The notes: a model not told the origin generated them from the sequence alone. DNA of 8,291 nt from Anaerolineae bacterium (GCA_028277515.1 JANQGC010000301.1:1-8291); one strand, 5' to 3'. Shown: positions 1 through 7,473, numbered from the stretch's first letter. A program made the numbers and translations.

Positions 1-1484
1 TTCCTCATGGCACGACCAGCATGTTCGTCGATCCCCATGAGATTGCTAATGTACTGGGCTTGCCCGGCGTGCGGCTGATGCATGATGAGGCGGCAACACT
101 GCCGATTAATGTGTATGTTCAAATGCCGAGTTGTGTGCCAAGCGCACCTGGTTTAGAGACGCCTGGAGCGAGTATCGGACCCGATGAGGTGGCGGAAGCC
201 ATGTCATGGCCGGGCATTGTCGGTTTAGGCGAAATGATGAATTTCCCCGGTGTCTATCTAAATGACGAAAAAATGCATGCTGAGATGGCCGAAACGATGA
301 AGGTGGGCAAGGTAGTTGGCGGGCATTATGCGGCCCTGGATTTAGGCTTGCCTTTTCATGGCTACGTGGCCGGCGGGCCGGCTGATGATCACGAAGGGAC
401 GCGTGCTGAGGATGCTGTGGCCCGTGTGCGTCAGGGCATGAAGGCGATGCTGCGCCTGGGTTCAGCCTGGTATGATGTGGCCATACAGGTCAAGGCGATA
501 ACGGAGCAGGGACTTGACAGCCGCAACTTTATTCTCTGTACAGATGACAGCCATTCCGGCACTTTGGTCAATGATGGACATATGAACCGGGTTGTGCGTC
601 ACGCCATCGCCCAGGGATTGAAACCAGTTACGGCGATTCAAATGGCCACTTTGAACACGGCCGAACATTTTGGCCTGGAAAAAGATCTGGGCAGCATCAC
701 ACCCGGAAGGTATGCAGACATCATCATTAGCGGTGATTTGGTGTCTTTGCCGGTTGAGATCGTCATCGCTGCTGGCGAAGTTTTGGCCCGGGACGGCCGT
801 CTTGTTACTGATTTGCCGGCGTATCAGTACCCGGATTTTGCCAAAAACACCGTTAATCTCGGCCGTGAATTGGAGAAAGAAGATTTCGATATCAAAGCTC
901 CGACGGGAACATCAGAAGTCAATGTCCGGGTCATCGGCGTTGTGGAAAATCAAGCCCCAACCCGTGCTCTAGAGAAGCGATTAGAGGTCGAACACAGCAT
1001 TGTACAAATGGCTAAAGCTCAAGATGTGTGCCAGATCGCGCTGGTTGAACGCCACCAGGGGACTGGTGATCTGACGAATGGGTTTGTTTCCGGATTTGGC
1101 TTTGATGTTCTTTGTGCAATTGGCAGCACAGTTGCCCATGACAGCCATCATATGATCGTCGTTGGTACCGATAAAGCGGATATGGCCAGAGCGGCGAATC
1201 GTCTGGGGCAGGTTGGGGGTGGCGTTGTTGTCTTTAAAGAAGGAGAAGAACTGGCCCTGGTTGAACTGCCCATCGCCGGGTTGATGTCCAATGAAAGGGC
1301 TGAAATTGTGGCTGAAAGGGCTGACAGGATGGTTGAAGCTTTTCAAGCCTGTGGCTGTTATCTGAATAACGCTTACATGCAGTTGAGTTTGCTGGCCCTG
1401 GTCGTCATACCTGAGCTTCGGATGTCTGATTTGGGAATCGTTGATGTGAACAAGTTTGAGGTGGTACCCCTCATCATAGATTGA
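1..1484 (+). CDS. ade: Adenine deaminase, 5'-truncated by window edge
   Basis: The enzyme hydrolyses adenine to hypoxanthine and ammonia in cytosolic purine salvage. It is a metal-dependent amidohydrolase. The reading frame is open from base 3 (residues PHGTTS precede the Met at base 21), so that Met is internal and the true start lies outside the window. By comparison with the E. coli enzyme from memory, about 110 N-terminal residues are missing, including the metal-binding HxH strand. Counting from the base-21 Met, I see DPHEIANV (4-11), SCVP, a GLGEMMNFPGV segment matching the family GLAEMM-YPGV, His102 and His124 as likely metal ligands, CTDD (173-176, catalytic Asp), and a C-terminal domain with AHDSHH (372-377) and LPIAGLMS (416-423), both typical of Ade and absent from most other amidohydrolases. 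It ends 51 bp before the convergent glycosyltransferase gene. No clear terminator hairpin lies between them. The family call is firm. Confidence 0.95.
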   Translation, partial: PHGTTSMFVDPHEIANVLGLPGVRLMHDEAATLPINVYVQMPSCVPSAPGLETPGASIGPDEVAEAMSWPGIVGLGEMMNFPGVYLNDEKMHAEMAETMKVGKVVGGHYAALDLGLPFHGYVAGGPADDHEGTRAEDAVARVRQGMKAMLRLGSAWYDVAIQVKAITEQGLDSRNFILCTDDSHSGTLVNDGHMNRVVRHAIAQGLKPVTAIQMATLNTAEHFGLEKDLGSITPGRYADIIISGDLVSLPVEIVIAAGEVLARDGRLVTDLPAYQYPDFAKNTVNLGRELEKEDFDIKAPTGTSEVNVRVIGVVENQAPTRALEKRLEVEHSIVQMAKAQDVCQIALVERHQGTGDLTNGFVSGFGFDVLCAIGSTVAHDSHHMIVVGTDKADMARAANRLGQVGGGVVVFKEGEELALVELPIAGLMSNERAEIVAERADRMVEAFQACGCYLNNAYMQLSLLALVVIPELRMSDLGIVDVNKFEVVPLIID

Positions 1485-1535
1485 AGTTCAGAATCACGCG
1501 CTCGTTTTTAAGTGGAAGTAATTGTGGATTCGATT

Positions 1536-2723
1536 TTATTTTTTGCTACGAGTCACAATATGCCGGCCGGCTTTCATTGTTTCTTTAGCTTGCGCATAAA
1601 CGTCCAGCATTCGCTTCGCTTGAATCCGGATGTCGAACCAATCCACTTTTTCTTTGGCTCCCTCGATTAATTTTTGCCTGAGTTCACTGTCATCAATGAC
1701 TTTTTCCATCGCTTGAGCCAACGCATCCGCAGAATCCTCTGTCAGCAACCCATCCTTGCCATTCTCTACTGCATCACTTGTTCCTGTCGCATCAACGGCG
1801 ACAATGGGTAGTCCGGCGGCCATCGCTTCCATTGTGACCAGGCCTTGCGTTTCGGAGGTTGAGGCGAAACAAAAAATATCGGCCGCCTTCAAATAATTCG
1901 GCACCTCCTCGAAAGGTACGGAGCCGGTAAACAATACGCGATCAGCAATCCTTAGATTTTTGGCGAGTTTAGCCAGGCTTTTTTTCTCTAAGCCACCGCC
2001 AACGATTACCAGTCGGACATGGGAGCGATCTTGCATAACTTTTGCTGCTGCTTCCAGTAGGGTATCAAAACTTTTTTCCTTAGCTAACCGGCCAACAGAA
2101 ATCAAGACCAGATCATCTCCCCAACCATATTTGTCTCTAATTTTCTGTCCATCCGCTTCTAGGAATGGTTTGACCTCAATTCCTGTGGGAATGGTCGTGA
2201 TTTCACCTTGGACGCCATTGTCAATTAAGATCTTTTTAATGCTGTCACTTGGGGTAATGATATGGTGACATTTTTCTAAATAATGCGCCATCCACAAGTC
2301 AACGACTGATTTTGTGAAATCGGGCGAAAGGGGAATATTATGCGCGTATTCATCATATCGCGTATGAAAAGTAAATACCATTGGCAGCCCTAATGATTTG
2401 GCCTTATCTGCAGCCACATCTCCTAAGAGAAAGGGGTGGTGGCTGTGGATGACATTCAATTTCAGAGAGGGCAGCACATTATCAACCGTGCGTGAAAAAG
2501 GCATGGGCAAGGCGTAGTCATTGACGAATGGGAATTCGACGGCGGGATAGCGGAAAATAAAAGGCTCTGTGTCCTCATAATCGTGAGATTTTTGCGCAAA
2601 TATAAAGACATTGTGACCCATTTCTGTAAAGGCAGTACGAAACGTTTCAATAGAGCGTACAACACCACTCATTGTTGGCCGGTAAGTATTGGTAAAGAAA
2701 GCAATATGTAAATGTTTACTCAT
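1536..2723 (-). CDS. GT4 glycosyltransferase, diacylglycerol glucosyltransferase-like
   Basis: A 395-residue GT-B fold retaining glycosyltransferase, probably cytosolic and membrane-associated. Visible motifs are the N-terminal loop TYRPTMSGVVRS (13-24), HSHHPFLLG (93-101), FHTRYDEYAH (119-128), the donor-site basic pair in SVGRLAKEK (Arg212, Lys217) and the E-x7-E motif (Glu291, Glu299) in SETQGLVTMEAM. The HSHHPF and FHTRY-EY combination resembles 1,2-diacylglycerol 3-glucosyltransferases, so transfer of glucose or a similar sugar to a membrane lipid is plausible, but acceptor and donor cannot be read from sequence. I start at the ATG at 2723 because the protein then begins MSKHLHIAFFTN, as family members do; an in-frame TTG at 2744 would add seven residues with no support. 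No strong ribosome-binding site is seen, only AGAGA. An extended -10 box lies about 47 bp upstream. The gene is divergent from the ABC exporter and may share an envelope role with it. Confidence 0.93.
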   Translation of the reverse strand: MSKHLHIAFFTNTYRPTMSGVVRSIETFRTAFTEMGHNVFIFAQKSHDYEDTEPFIFRYPAVEFPFVNDYALPMPFSRTVDNVLPSLKLNVIHSHHPFLLGDVAADKAKSLGLPMVFTFHTRYDEYAHNIPLSPDFTKSVVDLWMAHYLEKCHHIITPSDSIKKILIDNGVQGEITTIPTGIEVKPFLEADGQKIRDKYGWGDDLVLISVGRLAKEKSFDTLLEAAAKVMQDRSHVRLVIVGGGLEKKSLAKLAKNLRIADRVLFTGSVPFEEVPNYLKAADIFCFASTSETQGLVTMEAMAAGLPIVAVDATGTSDAVENGKDGLLTEDSADALAQAMEKVIDDSELRQKLIEGAKEKVDWFDIRIQAKRMLDVYAQAKETMKAGRHIVTRSKK

Positions 2724-2769
2724 ATAGTTATCTCTGTAGAACAAGAGTTGTTTGCAAGACTCATTTCAG

Positions 2770-2778
2770 ATTATAACA
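2770..2778 (-). promoter_or_regulatory. Extended -10 promoter of the GT4 gene
   Basis: On the minus strand the sequence reads TGTTATAAT, a perfect TATAAT with the upstream TGn extension. No good -35 box sits 16-18 bp further up, which is tolerable for an extended -10 promoter. Transcription should begin near 2763, giving a leader of about 40 nt before the ATG at 2723. This is a pattern match only. Confidence 0.6.
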
Positions 2779-2867
2779 AGGATTTTGTTTGCTGGCGCAT
2801 TTTAGGTTGTGAAATCCGAGTATGAACAACTTTGCCATTTCTCAAAATTGAGGATTTTGACCAGACA

Positions 2868-2895
2868 TTGCCCAGGTCGAGCCGTGTGGTAAACT
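2868..2895 (+). promoter_or_regulatory. Putative leaderless promoter of ABC exporter operon
   Basis: TTGCCC (2868-2873), a 16-bp spacer and TGG-TAAACT (-10 at 2890-2895, with a TG extension) precede the ATPase gene. The expected transcription start is about 2902, at or after the first ATG (2900) and just before the second (2906). The transcript would therefore have almost no leader, and translation would most naturally begin at 2906. No Shine-Dalgarno sequence is seen upstream of either ATG, which agrees with leaderless expression. The -10 is imperfect. Confidence 0.4.
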
Positions 2896-2899
2896 TCTT

Positions 2900-3778
2900 A
2901 TGTTAATGATAACGCTAGAAAATGTAACCAAAAAATACCATACACTTACCGCTTTGGATACGGTTTCTCTTTCTATTCCCCAAGGTGAAGTGATTGGTTT
3001 ACTCGGGCCGAATGGGGCTGGGAAAACGACTTTATTGAAGCTGGTGGCCGGACTCGTGTCGCCAAACGGCGGCCGAATTTATCCGCTGGATCATATATGG
3101 CCTGCTGTGGGATATAAACCGGAGCGCCTCTTGTTTCCTAATAATTTGCGGATCAGCCAATATCTGGAGTTGGTTGCGGGAGCAAGTGATGTGCCGAGGA
3201 AAGATACTGAACGGGTCATGTTGGAAAGTTTGGCCCGCGTCAATTTGCTTGATTCCATCAATAAGAAGATTGGCCATATTTCCAAGGGCATGCGCCAGCG
3301 TTTGGGTTTGGCCCAAGCGATAATTGGCAATCCACCCCTTTTGCTTCTGGATGAACCCTCGAATGGGTTGGATCCAGAAGGTCAGGTTGAAATCGGCCGC
3401 TATATCCGCGAACTCCATTCGACCGGAAAAACAATTCTGCTCTCTTCCCATCAACTGCAGGAAGTTACCCAGGTCTGCACGCAGCTAACCATCTTAAATA
3501 AGGGGCAGATTCATTATCATAACAGTATGTCCGCAGCCCTGGCTTTACGGCCGTTCGTGCGCATCCGTGCCCATAAGAACCTGGAAGAGGTCAGTGGATT
3601 CCTGAAATCTCTACACCCCGACATCAGCATTGAGGATGATACAATCACGTTAAAAAATAATGCCATGCGCCTCCGACGCCAAATATTAACCCTGCTGCTC
3701 AATATGAACTATGATGTTGTTCGCGTCGAACAGAAGCGAGTAACCTTGTCTGAATTATATGCGGAGACAGTTCAATGA
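2900..3778 (+). CDS. ABC transporter ATP-binding protein (ABC-2 exporter type)
   Basis: The cytosolic nucleotide-binding subunit (292 residues) that powers the permease encoded next. Domain order: Walker A GPNGAGKTT (36-44), Q-loop region GYKPERLLFP (71-80), signature ISKGMRQRL (127-135), Walker B LLLLDEPSNGLDP (147-159) and H-loop SSH (His184). A C-terminal domain of about 100 residues follows, as in DrrA/CcmA-like exporter ATPases. The Q-loop has Glu75 where many ABC proteins have Gln, a common change in this subfamily. The segment between Walker A and the Q-loop looks about ten residues shorter than usual. Two in-frame ATGs (2900, 2906) are possible. The second gives the family-like start MITLENVTKKY and suits the putative leaderless promoter better; I keep the first as the outer limit. 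The stop overlaps the permease start as ATGA, so the two are translationally coupled. The exported substrate is unknown. Confidence 0.93.
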   Translation: MLMITLENVTKKYHTLTALDTVSLSIPQGEVIGLLGPNGAGKTTLLKLVAGLVSPNGGRIYPLDHIWPAVGYKPERLLFPNNLRISQYLELVAGASDVPRKDTERVMLESLARVNLLDSINKKIGHISKGMRQRLGLAQAIIGNPPLLLLDEPSNGLDPEGQVEIGRYIRELHSTGKTILLSSHQLQEVTQVCTQLTILNKGQIHYHNSMSAALALRPFVRIRAHKNLEEVSGFLKSLHPDISIEDDTITLKNNAMRLRRQILTLLLNMNYDVVRVEQKRVTLSELYAETVQ

Positions 3779-4605
3779 CCCGCCGCTTGATCGTATTGAC
3801 AGGCTATTTCTTGCGCCGGCTTATCTTTTCTGTGGTTGGTTTAATATATATTATTTTGGCCCTGGTATATTGGGCGATTTTCTTTCCGCCAGGACAGGGA
3901 ACGCCGGACATGGGCAATTATATGGTGATAATCGGCGCATTTGGCGCGGCCATGACCTTTTTGGCTACCTTATCAAACGCGTCCAGGGCTTATAGGGCCG
4001 AAAACTACCCGCTCATTGTACGTCTGCCCAGCCGGGTCGAGTATATTACAGCCGTTTTCTTCAGCTCTCTATTTTTTGCTTTCCTGCTACAACTACTCGT
4101 GGCCGTATTGGCTATGGTGCGCGGGCCGGACAGTACATTCGGCCAGATGATTGAAATCCCACCAGCGTGGATCGCCCTCAATCTTCTGGCGGGTATGCTG
4201 GCTTTGCATGCCTCGGATTTGGTTGCCTCCGGGTGGTCACGGGTCTTAATCTTTGGAATTTTGGCTATACTTTTGATAGGCCGCAACCTGGCGGAAAGGG
4301 TATCTGCCGGCCTTGCTTCAATCGTGAGCAGCATAAGTAGCTTCTTTTATGCCCAGCAATGGCTGACGGTGGGTAATGGATTCGGCCGACTATCTTCCTG
4401 GCTCCAAAGTTCGGGCCGGGACGCCATTGATAATATTCTCGGTGTGATATTTTGGCCGTTTCGGGCGTTAACCGAGGCTGTATTCGCCGGTTCTTTCACG
4501 CCCACCCAAGCCCTGGCTCCCGCTGTAATCATTCTTTATGCCACGATATTGTTTTTAATCGCTGCCGATCTCTTTGCCACAAAAGATTTGGATTTGACAG
4601 AATAA
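3775..4605 (+). CDS. ABC-2-like transporter permease
   Basis: A 276-residue polytopic inner-membrane protein, partner of the ATPase whose stop codon it overlaps by four bases. Hydrophobic segments lie at about 16-37, 49-66, 91-115, 131-150, 155-169 and 249-267, with a weaker amphipathic stretch at about 219-238. The N-terminus is Arg-rich (MTRR, LRR), consistent with the cytosolic side. There is no signal peptide, no large extracellular domain and no recognisable substrate motif. The architecture, six or so helices and one permease gene paired with one ATPase gene, matches ABC-2 exporters that dimerise. Such pairs export lipids, glycans, peptides or drugs; the substrate cannot be inferred here. 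The neighbouring divergent glycosyltransferase makes an envelope glycan or glycolipid one possibility. The assignment rests mainly on hydropathy and operon context, since primary sequence is poorly conserved in this group. Confidence 0.85.
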   Translation: MTRRLIVLTGYFLRRLIFSVVGLIYIILALVYWAIFFPPGQGTPDMGNYMVIIGAFGAAMTFLATLSNASRAYRAENYPLIVRLPSRVEYITAVFFSSLFFAFLLQLLVAVLAMVRGPDSTFGQMIEIPPAWIALNLLAGMLALHASDLVASGWSRVLIFGILAILLIGRNLAERVSAGLASIVSSISSFFYAQQWLTVGNGFGRLSSWLQSSGRDAIDNILGVIFWPFRALTEAVFAGSFTPTQALAPAVIILYATILFLIAADLFATKDLDLTE

Positions 4606-4701
4606 AATCTTGAAATGCCAGGCACATAAAGGCTATTTCTTGAGGGTTTAAGGTTATCTAAAGTGCCTTGTATGTTGCTACGGGATTTTGCGAATAATCC
4701 G

Positions 4702-5232
4702 CTAAAATTCCTCATCAGCGAAACTGAAATAACGTTGATTTAAGAACTTAACGAGAGCTTTTGCCGGTTCTTGATCCAGATCTTCCGCAAAATAAACACG
4801 CTTGTTTCCATAATCAAAACCTGGACTTTCATGTTTCTCACTGAATATAAAGGGAGATAAGTATTCGCGGTCATAAGCATCTGTAATTCCCAGGAGAGAG
4901 ACGGGTCTGCGAATAATAAGACGCTCTTTATCAATGAAAAGGATTTCTCGGCTTGCTGCATAATGCTGCCATAAACGCCAAAGGATTTTGCCAAGGCGAA
5001 ACCAAATATAGAGCCAGATCAAAAGCATCATTGTGAAGACAAAAGCATATCCTTCACCTGAAAATGCAACGTCACGAACGGTGAAAATGATTCCCCAGAT
5101 TAATCCTACCACCCAAAATATAAGCAGCACGGAAAAGAGGAGAAAATAAATCCAATTGCGCTTGATAGGGATGGTCACCTTAAGCCGATCCCCTGTTTCT
5201 TCATAAGTAACACTTTTGTTTTCTGTTAGCAT
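4702..5232 (-). CDS. Conserved two-helix membrane protein, function unknown
   Basis: A 176-residue protein of a type I recall as a conserved hypothetical in several phyla, with no assigned function. The order is a short soluble N-terminus ending in LKVTIPIKRNW (17-27), two membrane helices (about 28-52 and 61-79), then a soluble C-terminal domain of about 95 residues. That domain has alternating hydrophobic strands (REILFIDKERLIIRRPV), a conserved-looking FDYGNKRVYFAEDLD segment and a final helix (ALVKFLNQRYF). The pattern is reminiscent of small membrane proteins with a bacterial PH-like domain, but this is inference. The start at 5232 is the first Met in the frame. The AAGG before it sits only two bases from the ATG, too close for a good ribosome-binding site, while a TAAAAT -10 box lies six bases upstream, suggesting a leaderless transcript. 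It is divergent from murJ and converges on the ABC permease across 96 bp with no evident terminator. Confidence 0.85.
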   Translation of the reverse strand: MLTENKSVTYEETGDRLKVTIPIKRNWIYFLLFSVLLIFWVVGLIWGIIFTVRDVAFSGEGYAFVFTMMLLIWLYIWFRLGKILWRLWQHYAASREILFIDKERLIIRRPVSLLGITDAYDREYLSPFIFSEKHESPGFDYGNKRVYFAEDLDQEPAKALVKFLNQRYFSFADEEF

Positions 5233-5238
5233 ATCCTT

Positions 5239-5244
5239 ATTTTA
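5239..5244 (-). promoter_or_regulatory. Putative leaderless -10 box of the small membrane protein gene
   Basis: TAAAAT on the minus strand, with six bases between it and the ATG at 5232, places the expected transcription start on the start codon. The best -35-like hexamer (TTGCCG, 5263-5258) is only 13 bp away, which is too short for sigma-70, so the -35 is unresolved. Confidence 0.4.
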
Positions 5245-5254
5245 CAACAAATTA

Positions 5255-5282
5255 TTGCGGCAATTCTAGCTCAGGCTACAAT
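5255..5282 (+). promoter_or_regulatory. Putative leaderless promoter of murJ
   Basis: TTGCGG (5255-5260), a 16-bp spacer and TACAAT (5277-5282) lie directly before murJ, with eight bases between the -10 and the ATG at 5291. The transcript would start within two or three bases of the start codon. No Shine-Dalgarno sequence is present. The -35 hexamer lies inside an 11-bp palindrome ATTGC-G-GCAAT (5254-5264), which could be a regulator site shared with the divergent gene. Confidence 0.45.
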
Positions 5283-5290
5283 CCTGCCTC

Positions 5291-6826
5291 ATGACCCGCG
5301 CCCGCCATTTACTTCGCTCTTCCGTCATCGTGATCCTATTTTTAGCATTGGGGAAGGTTACGGGCTTGATTCGTATCCGCCTCATCAGTACGACCTTTGG
5401 GACAGGAGCAGAAATTGACGCCTTTACGGCCGCTAACCAACTGCCGGAGGTGTTTTTCACGATTATCGCCGGGGGATCGCTGGCGGCCGCTTTCATTCCA
5501 GTTTATTCCAATTATCTAAATAATCGGCCGGCTGATGACAGCGCCCGTCTGGCCAACACGATTTTGAACTTGGTCTTCATTGTGTTGGGCTTAACGTCGG
5601 TGGTCGGCGCGATTTTTGCGCCCTGGCTGGCCAGTGAAGTATTGGTGCCCGGATTTTCTATTGAGAATCAGATGCTGACGGCCGACATTATGCGCGTCAT
5701 CCTTCTGCAAACCTTGTTGTTCGGCATCAGTGGTGTACTCAGCAGCATTTTGAATACGCACCAACATTTTGCCGTACCGGCATTGGCCTCGGTCAATCTG
5801 GATATCGGCTATATGATTGGCCTTCTCTTTTTTGTTCCCCAAATCGGTATTGTGGGGCTGGCCTGGGGCACCGTACTTGGGGCGGTCATCCAAATAACGA
5901 TTCAACTACCAGTTTTGCGGCACTTTCGTTTTCATTACCTGCGCGTGCTCGCTGTGAAAATGAGCGGGGTCAAAGAGATCATCTTGTTGATGATTCCCCG
6001 AATTTTTACGTTAGGAGCGATTCAGATCGCGGACCTTTTTATTATTCGTCTGGCCTCTTCGATGGCCGTTGGCAGCACTTCCGGTTATTTTTACGCTTAT
6101 TCATTGATGCAATTCCCGGAAACGCTATTTGCCACCGCGATCGCCCTGGTTGTCTTTCCTACTATGGCTGAACTTTATAATGAAGGGGATTTAGATGGAT
6201 TGCGCAAAACGGCGGTCCAGACTTTGAAAATTATCTGGTTTTTGACCATCCCCTCAGCGGCCGGAATTGTTCTACTGGGTCGGCCGGTTATCGCCTTCTT
6301 GCTTCAGGGTGGGGAGTTTGACCAGGCATCGGCCGACCTTGTATACACTATCCTGCTCGTTTTTAGCGTGCGTATTGTGACTGAAGCGACCGTCGAGGTC
6401 GTGGCCCGGCTATTCTATGCCCAGCATAATACGGTTATTCCAATGTTGGCCTTCATGGGCTGGTTGGTAGTCAATGTCGGCGTGGCCTACCTTTTGGTCG
6501 ATCAATTAGGAATTGTCGCCCTCGCTTTGGCCAGCACCGTTGCCTTTACTTTTCTCGCAATTCTGCTTTTTTATCTGAACAGCAGAGCCTTAGGCGGCTT
6601 AGAGGGACGGCAATTAGCCATTAGTGCCGGCCGTGCCCTGCTGGCAACGGCGGGAATGACGGCCGTTATTCTTCTGATTGGCAATACAATCAGCCAACCT
6701 ATACTATTTCTTGTTGTTGCCGGGACGGCCGGCCTGCTTACCTATTTGTTGTTAAGCTTCCTTCTTGGGGGACGAGAAATCCAACAGCTTATATTATTGA
6801 TTCGCAGCAGGCAGCCTGTTATTTAA
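5291..6826 (+). CDS. murJ: Lipid II flippase MurJ (MviN family)
   Basis: A 511-residue polytopic membrane protein of the MOP superfamily. MurJ moves undecaprenyl-linked peptidoglycan precursor (lipid II) across the inner membrane. Evidence is the N-terminal block GKVTGLIRIRLISTTFG (21-37), the following IDAFTAANQLPE (42-53) and GGSLAAAFIPVYSNYL (61-76), which match the MurJ pattern S-R-v-G-x-x-R ... DAF ... P ... G-l--AFiP. The length (about 510) is usual and hydrophobic segments run through the whole protein, in line with 14 helices. Lys22 stands where many MurJ proteins have Arg; Arg28 and Asp43 are kept. The Arg-Arg and Glu of the E. coli LPNLLRRIFAEG loop are replaced here (LPEVFFTIIAGG), a variant I associate with Chloroflexota and relatives. 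The start at 5291 fits the family N-terminus. The gene carries ten of the window's 22 CGGCCG motifs. It stops 10 bp from the convergent PnuC-like gene. A related polysaccharide flippase role is less likely. Confidence 0.93.
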   Translation: MTRARHLLRSSVIVILFLALGKVTGLIRIRLISTTFGTGAEIDAFTAANQLPEVFFTIIAGGSLAAAFIPVYSNYLNNRPADDSARLANTILNLVFIVLGLTSVVGAIFAPWLASEVLVPGFSIENQMLTADIMRVILLQTLLFGISGVLSSILNTHQHFAVPALASVNLDIGYMIGLLFFVPQIGIVGLAWGTVLGAVIQITIQLPVLRHFRFHYLRVLAVKMSGVKEIILLMIPRIFTLGAIQIADLFIIRLASSMAVGSTSGYFYAYSLMQFPETLFATAIALVVFPTMAELYNEGDLDGLRKTAVQTLKIIWFLTIPSAAGIVLLGRPVIAFLLQGGEFDQASADLVYTILLVFSVRIVTEATVEVVARLFYAQHNTVIPMLAFMGWLVVNVGVAYLLVDQLGIVALALASTVAFTFLAILLFYLNSRALGGLEGRQLAISAGRALLATAGMTAVILLIGNTISQPILFLVVAGTAGLLTYLLLSFLLGGREIQQLILLIRSRQPVI

Positions 6827-6836
6827 GAACTGCTTG

Positions 6837-7421
6837 TCATATTTGGTTCCTAATCCTTTGCTTCTGACTGCGGTAGGCATCAAGTACTAGAGTAAGCGAA
6901 AGAAGTTGTTGGATCATGAGTATGAAATAGCCTTGCCGCATCATAAGCGAAGCCGCGCTGACATTGCCCACCAACAACCAGAAATAGCCTTGCGGCTTTG
7001 ATTTGGCAAGTAAATAAGTGCCCAGAAGAAAACCGGAGGCAACCCCTAATTCCAAAAGTTGATTAAGAGTTGTCAGACCACCGAAGTCGTAAATACTTAA
7101 TCCCAACCCGATGATGACCATCAATTTGGCGAGATGATTGAGCCAGACATGTTGGCGAAACTGAGTATGACCTTGATAAGCAGCAATCAGCCCAATAAGC
7201 ATTGCTGGGACACCACTGGACTCCACAGCTGCAGCTATCCAGTTACGCTCAGAAATAAAAATAAAGACCCAAGGTGGCAAGCCGACGAGATAAGCAGTCC
7301 AGGCGCGTATCTGCCACTTTTGTTGAAGCTGAAGAGTAGTGGCTCGTTCAGCTCTCGAAAAGAATAGTTTGTTAAGAAGATAAAAAGTACCTCCCCAAAA
7401 TTGGAGCAGTAAGTTTAGCAT
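6837..7421 (-). CDS. PnuC-like multi-helix membrane protein
   Basis: A 194-residue, strongly hydrophobic protein with about six or seven predicted membrane segments. The C-terminal half (GFLLGTYLLAKSKPQGYFW, then LLVGNVSAASLMMRQGYF and a final hydrophobic segment) follows the pattern of PnuC vitamin transporters, in which a Trp/Asn-rich helix is followed by Gly-Tyr-phe and a last helix. PnuC proteins import nicotinamide riboside or related vitamins by facilitated diffusion; the substrate here is not readable. The frame is open to an ATG at 7625, but I choose the ATG at 7421. It has AGAGGTG six bases upstream, the protein then starts at the first membrane segment (MLNLLLQFWGG), and the extra 68 residues look like non-coding sequence. 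The gene has no partner and converges on murJ. It lacks CGGCCG motifs and uses a clear Shine-Dalgarno sequence, unlike most neighbours. Gene reality is quite secure; the family is moderately so. Confidence 0.8.
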   Translation of the reverse strand: MLNLLLQFWGGTFYLLNKLFFSRAERATTLQLQQKWQIRAWTAYLVGLPPWVFIFISERNWIAAAVESSGVPAMLIGLIAAYQGHTQFRQHVWLNHLAKLMVIIGLGLSIYDFGGLTTLNQLLELGVASGFLLGTYLLAKSKPQGYFWLLVGNVSAASLMMRQGYFILMIQQLLSLTLVLDAYRSQKQRIRNQI

Positions 7422-7427
7422 AGTTAG

Positions 7428-7434
7428 CACCTCT
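7428..7434 (-). promoter_or_regulatory. Ribosome-binding site fixing the PnuC-like start
   Basis: AGAGGTG on the minus strand, six bases before the ATG at 7421. It favours this start over the in-frame ATG 204 bp further upstream, which has no comparable site. Confidence 0.7.
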
Positions 7435-7473
7435 GAAGGTTTAGTAGTTTTGCGTTCTGAGTAGCGGCCAGCC

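Noticed and set aside
981..1346. Antisense open frame inside adenine deaminase
   Set aside because: It has no recognisable domain, start signals or promoter and lies wholly within a confident gene.
2739..2750. LexA-box-like GAACaagaGTTG in the leader of the glycosyltransferase gene
   Set aside because: It has one mismatch to GAAC-N4-GTTC. About three such near matches are expected by chance in this window, and nothing suggests SOS control of this gene.
3032..3454. Antisense open frame inside the ABC ATPase
   Set aside because: The confident Walker A, signature and Walker B motifs are on the other strand; this frame shows no family features.
4620..4668. Possible terminator after the ABC permease (AGGCAC ... 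GTGCCT)
   Set aside because: The 6-bp stem encloses a loop of nearly 40 bases and has no T run after it, so it is not a credible intrinsic terminator.
6808..6818. Palindrome CAGGC-A-GCCTG at the end of murJ as a terminator
   Set aside because: A one-base loop cannot close the full stem, only a short weak hairpin could form, and it lies inside the coding sequence without a clean T tract.
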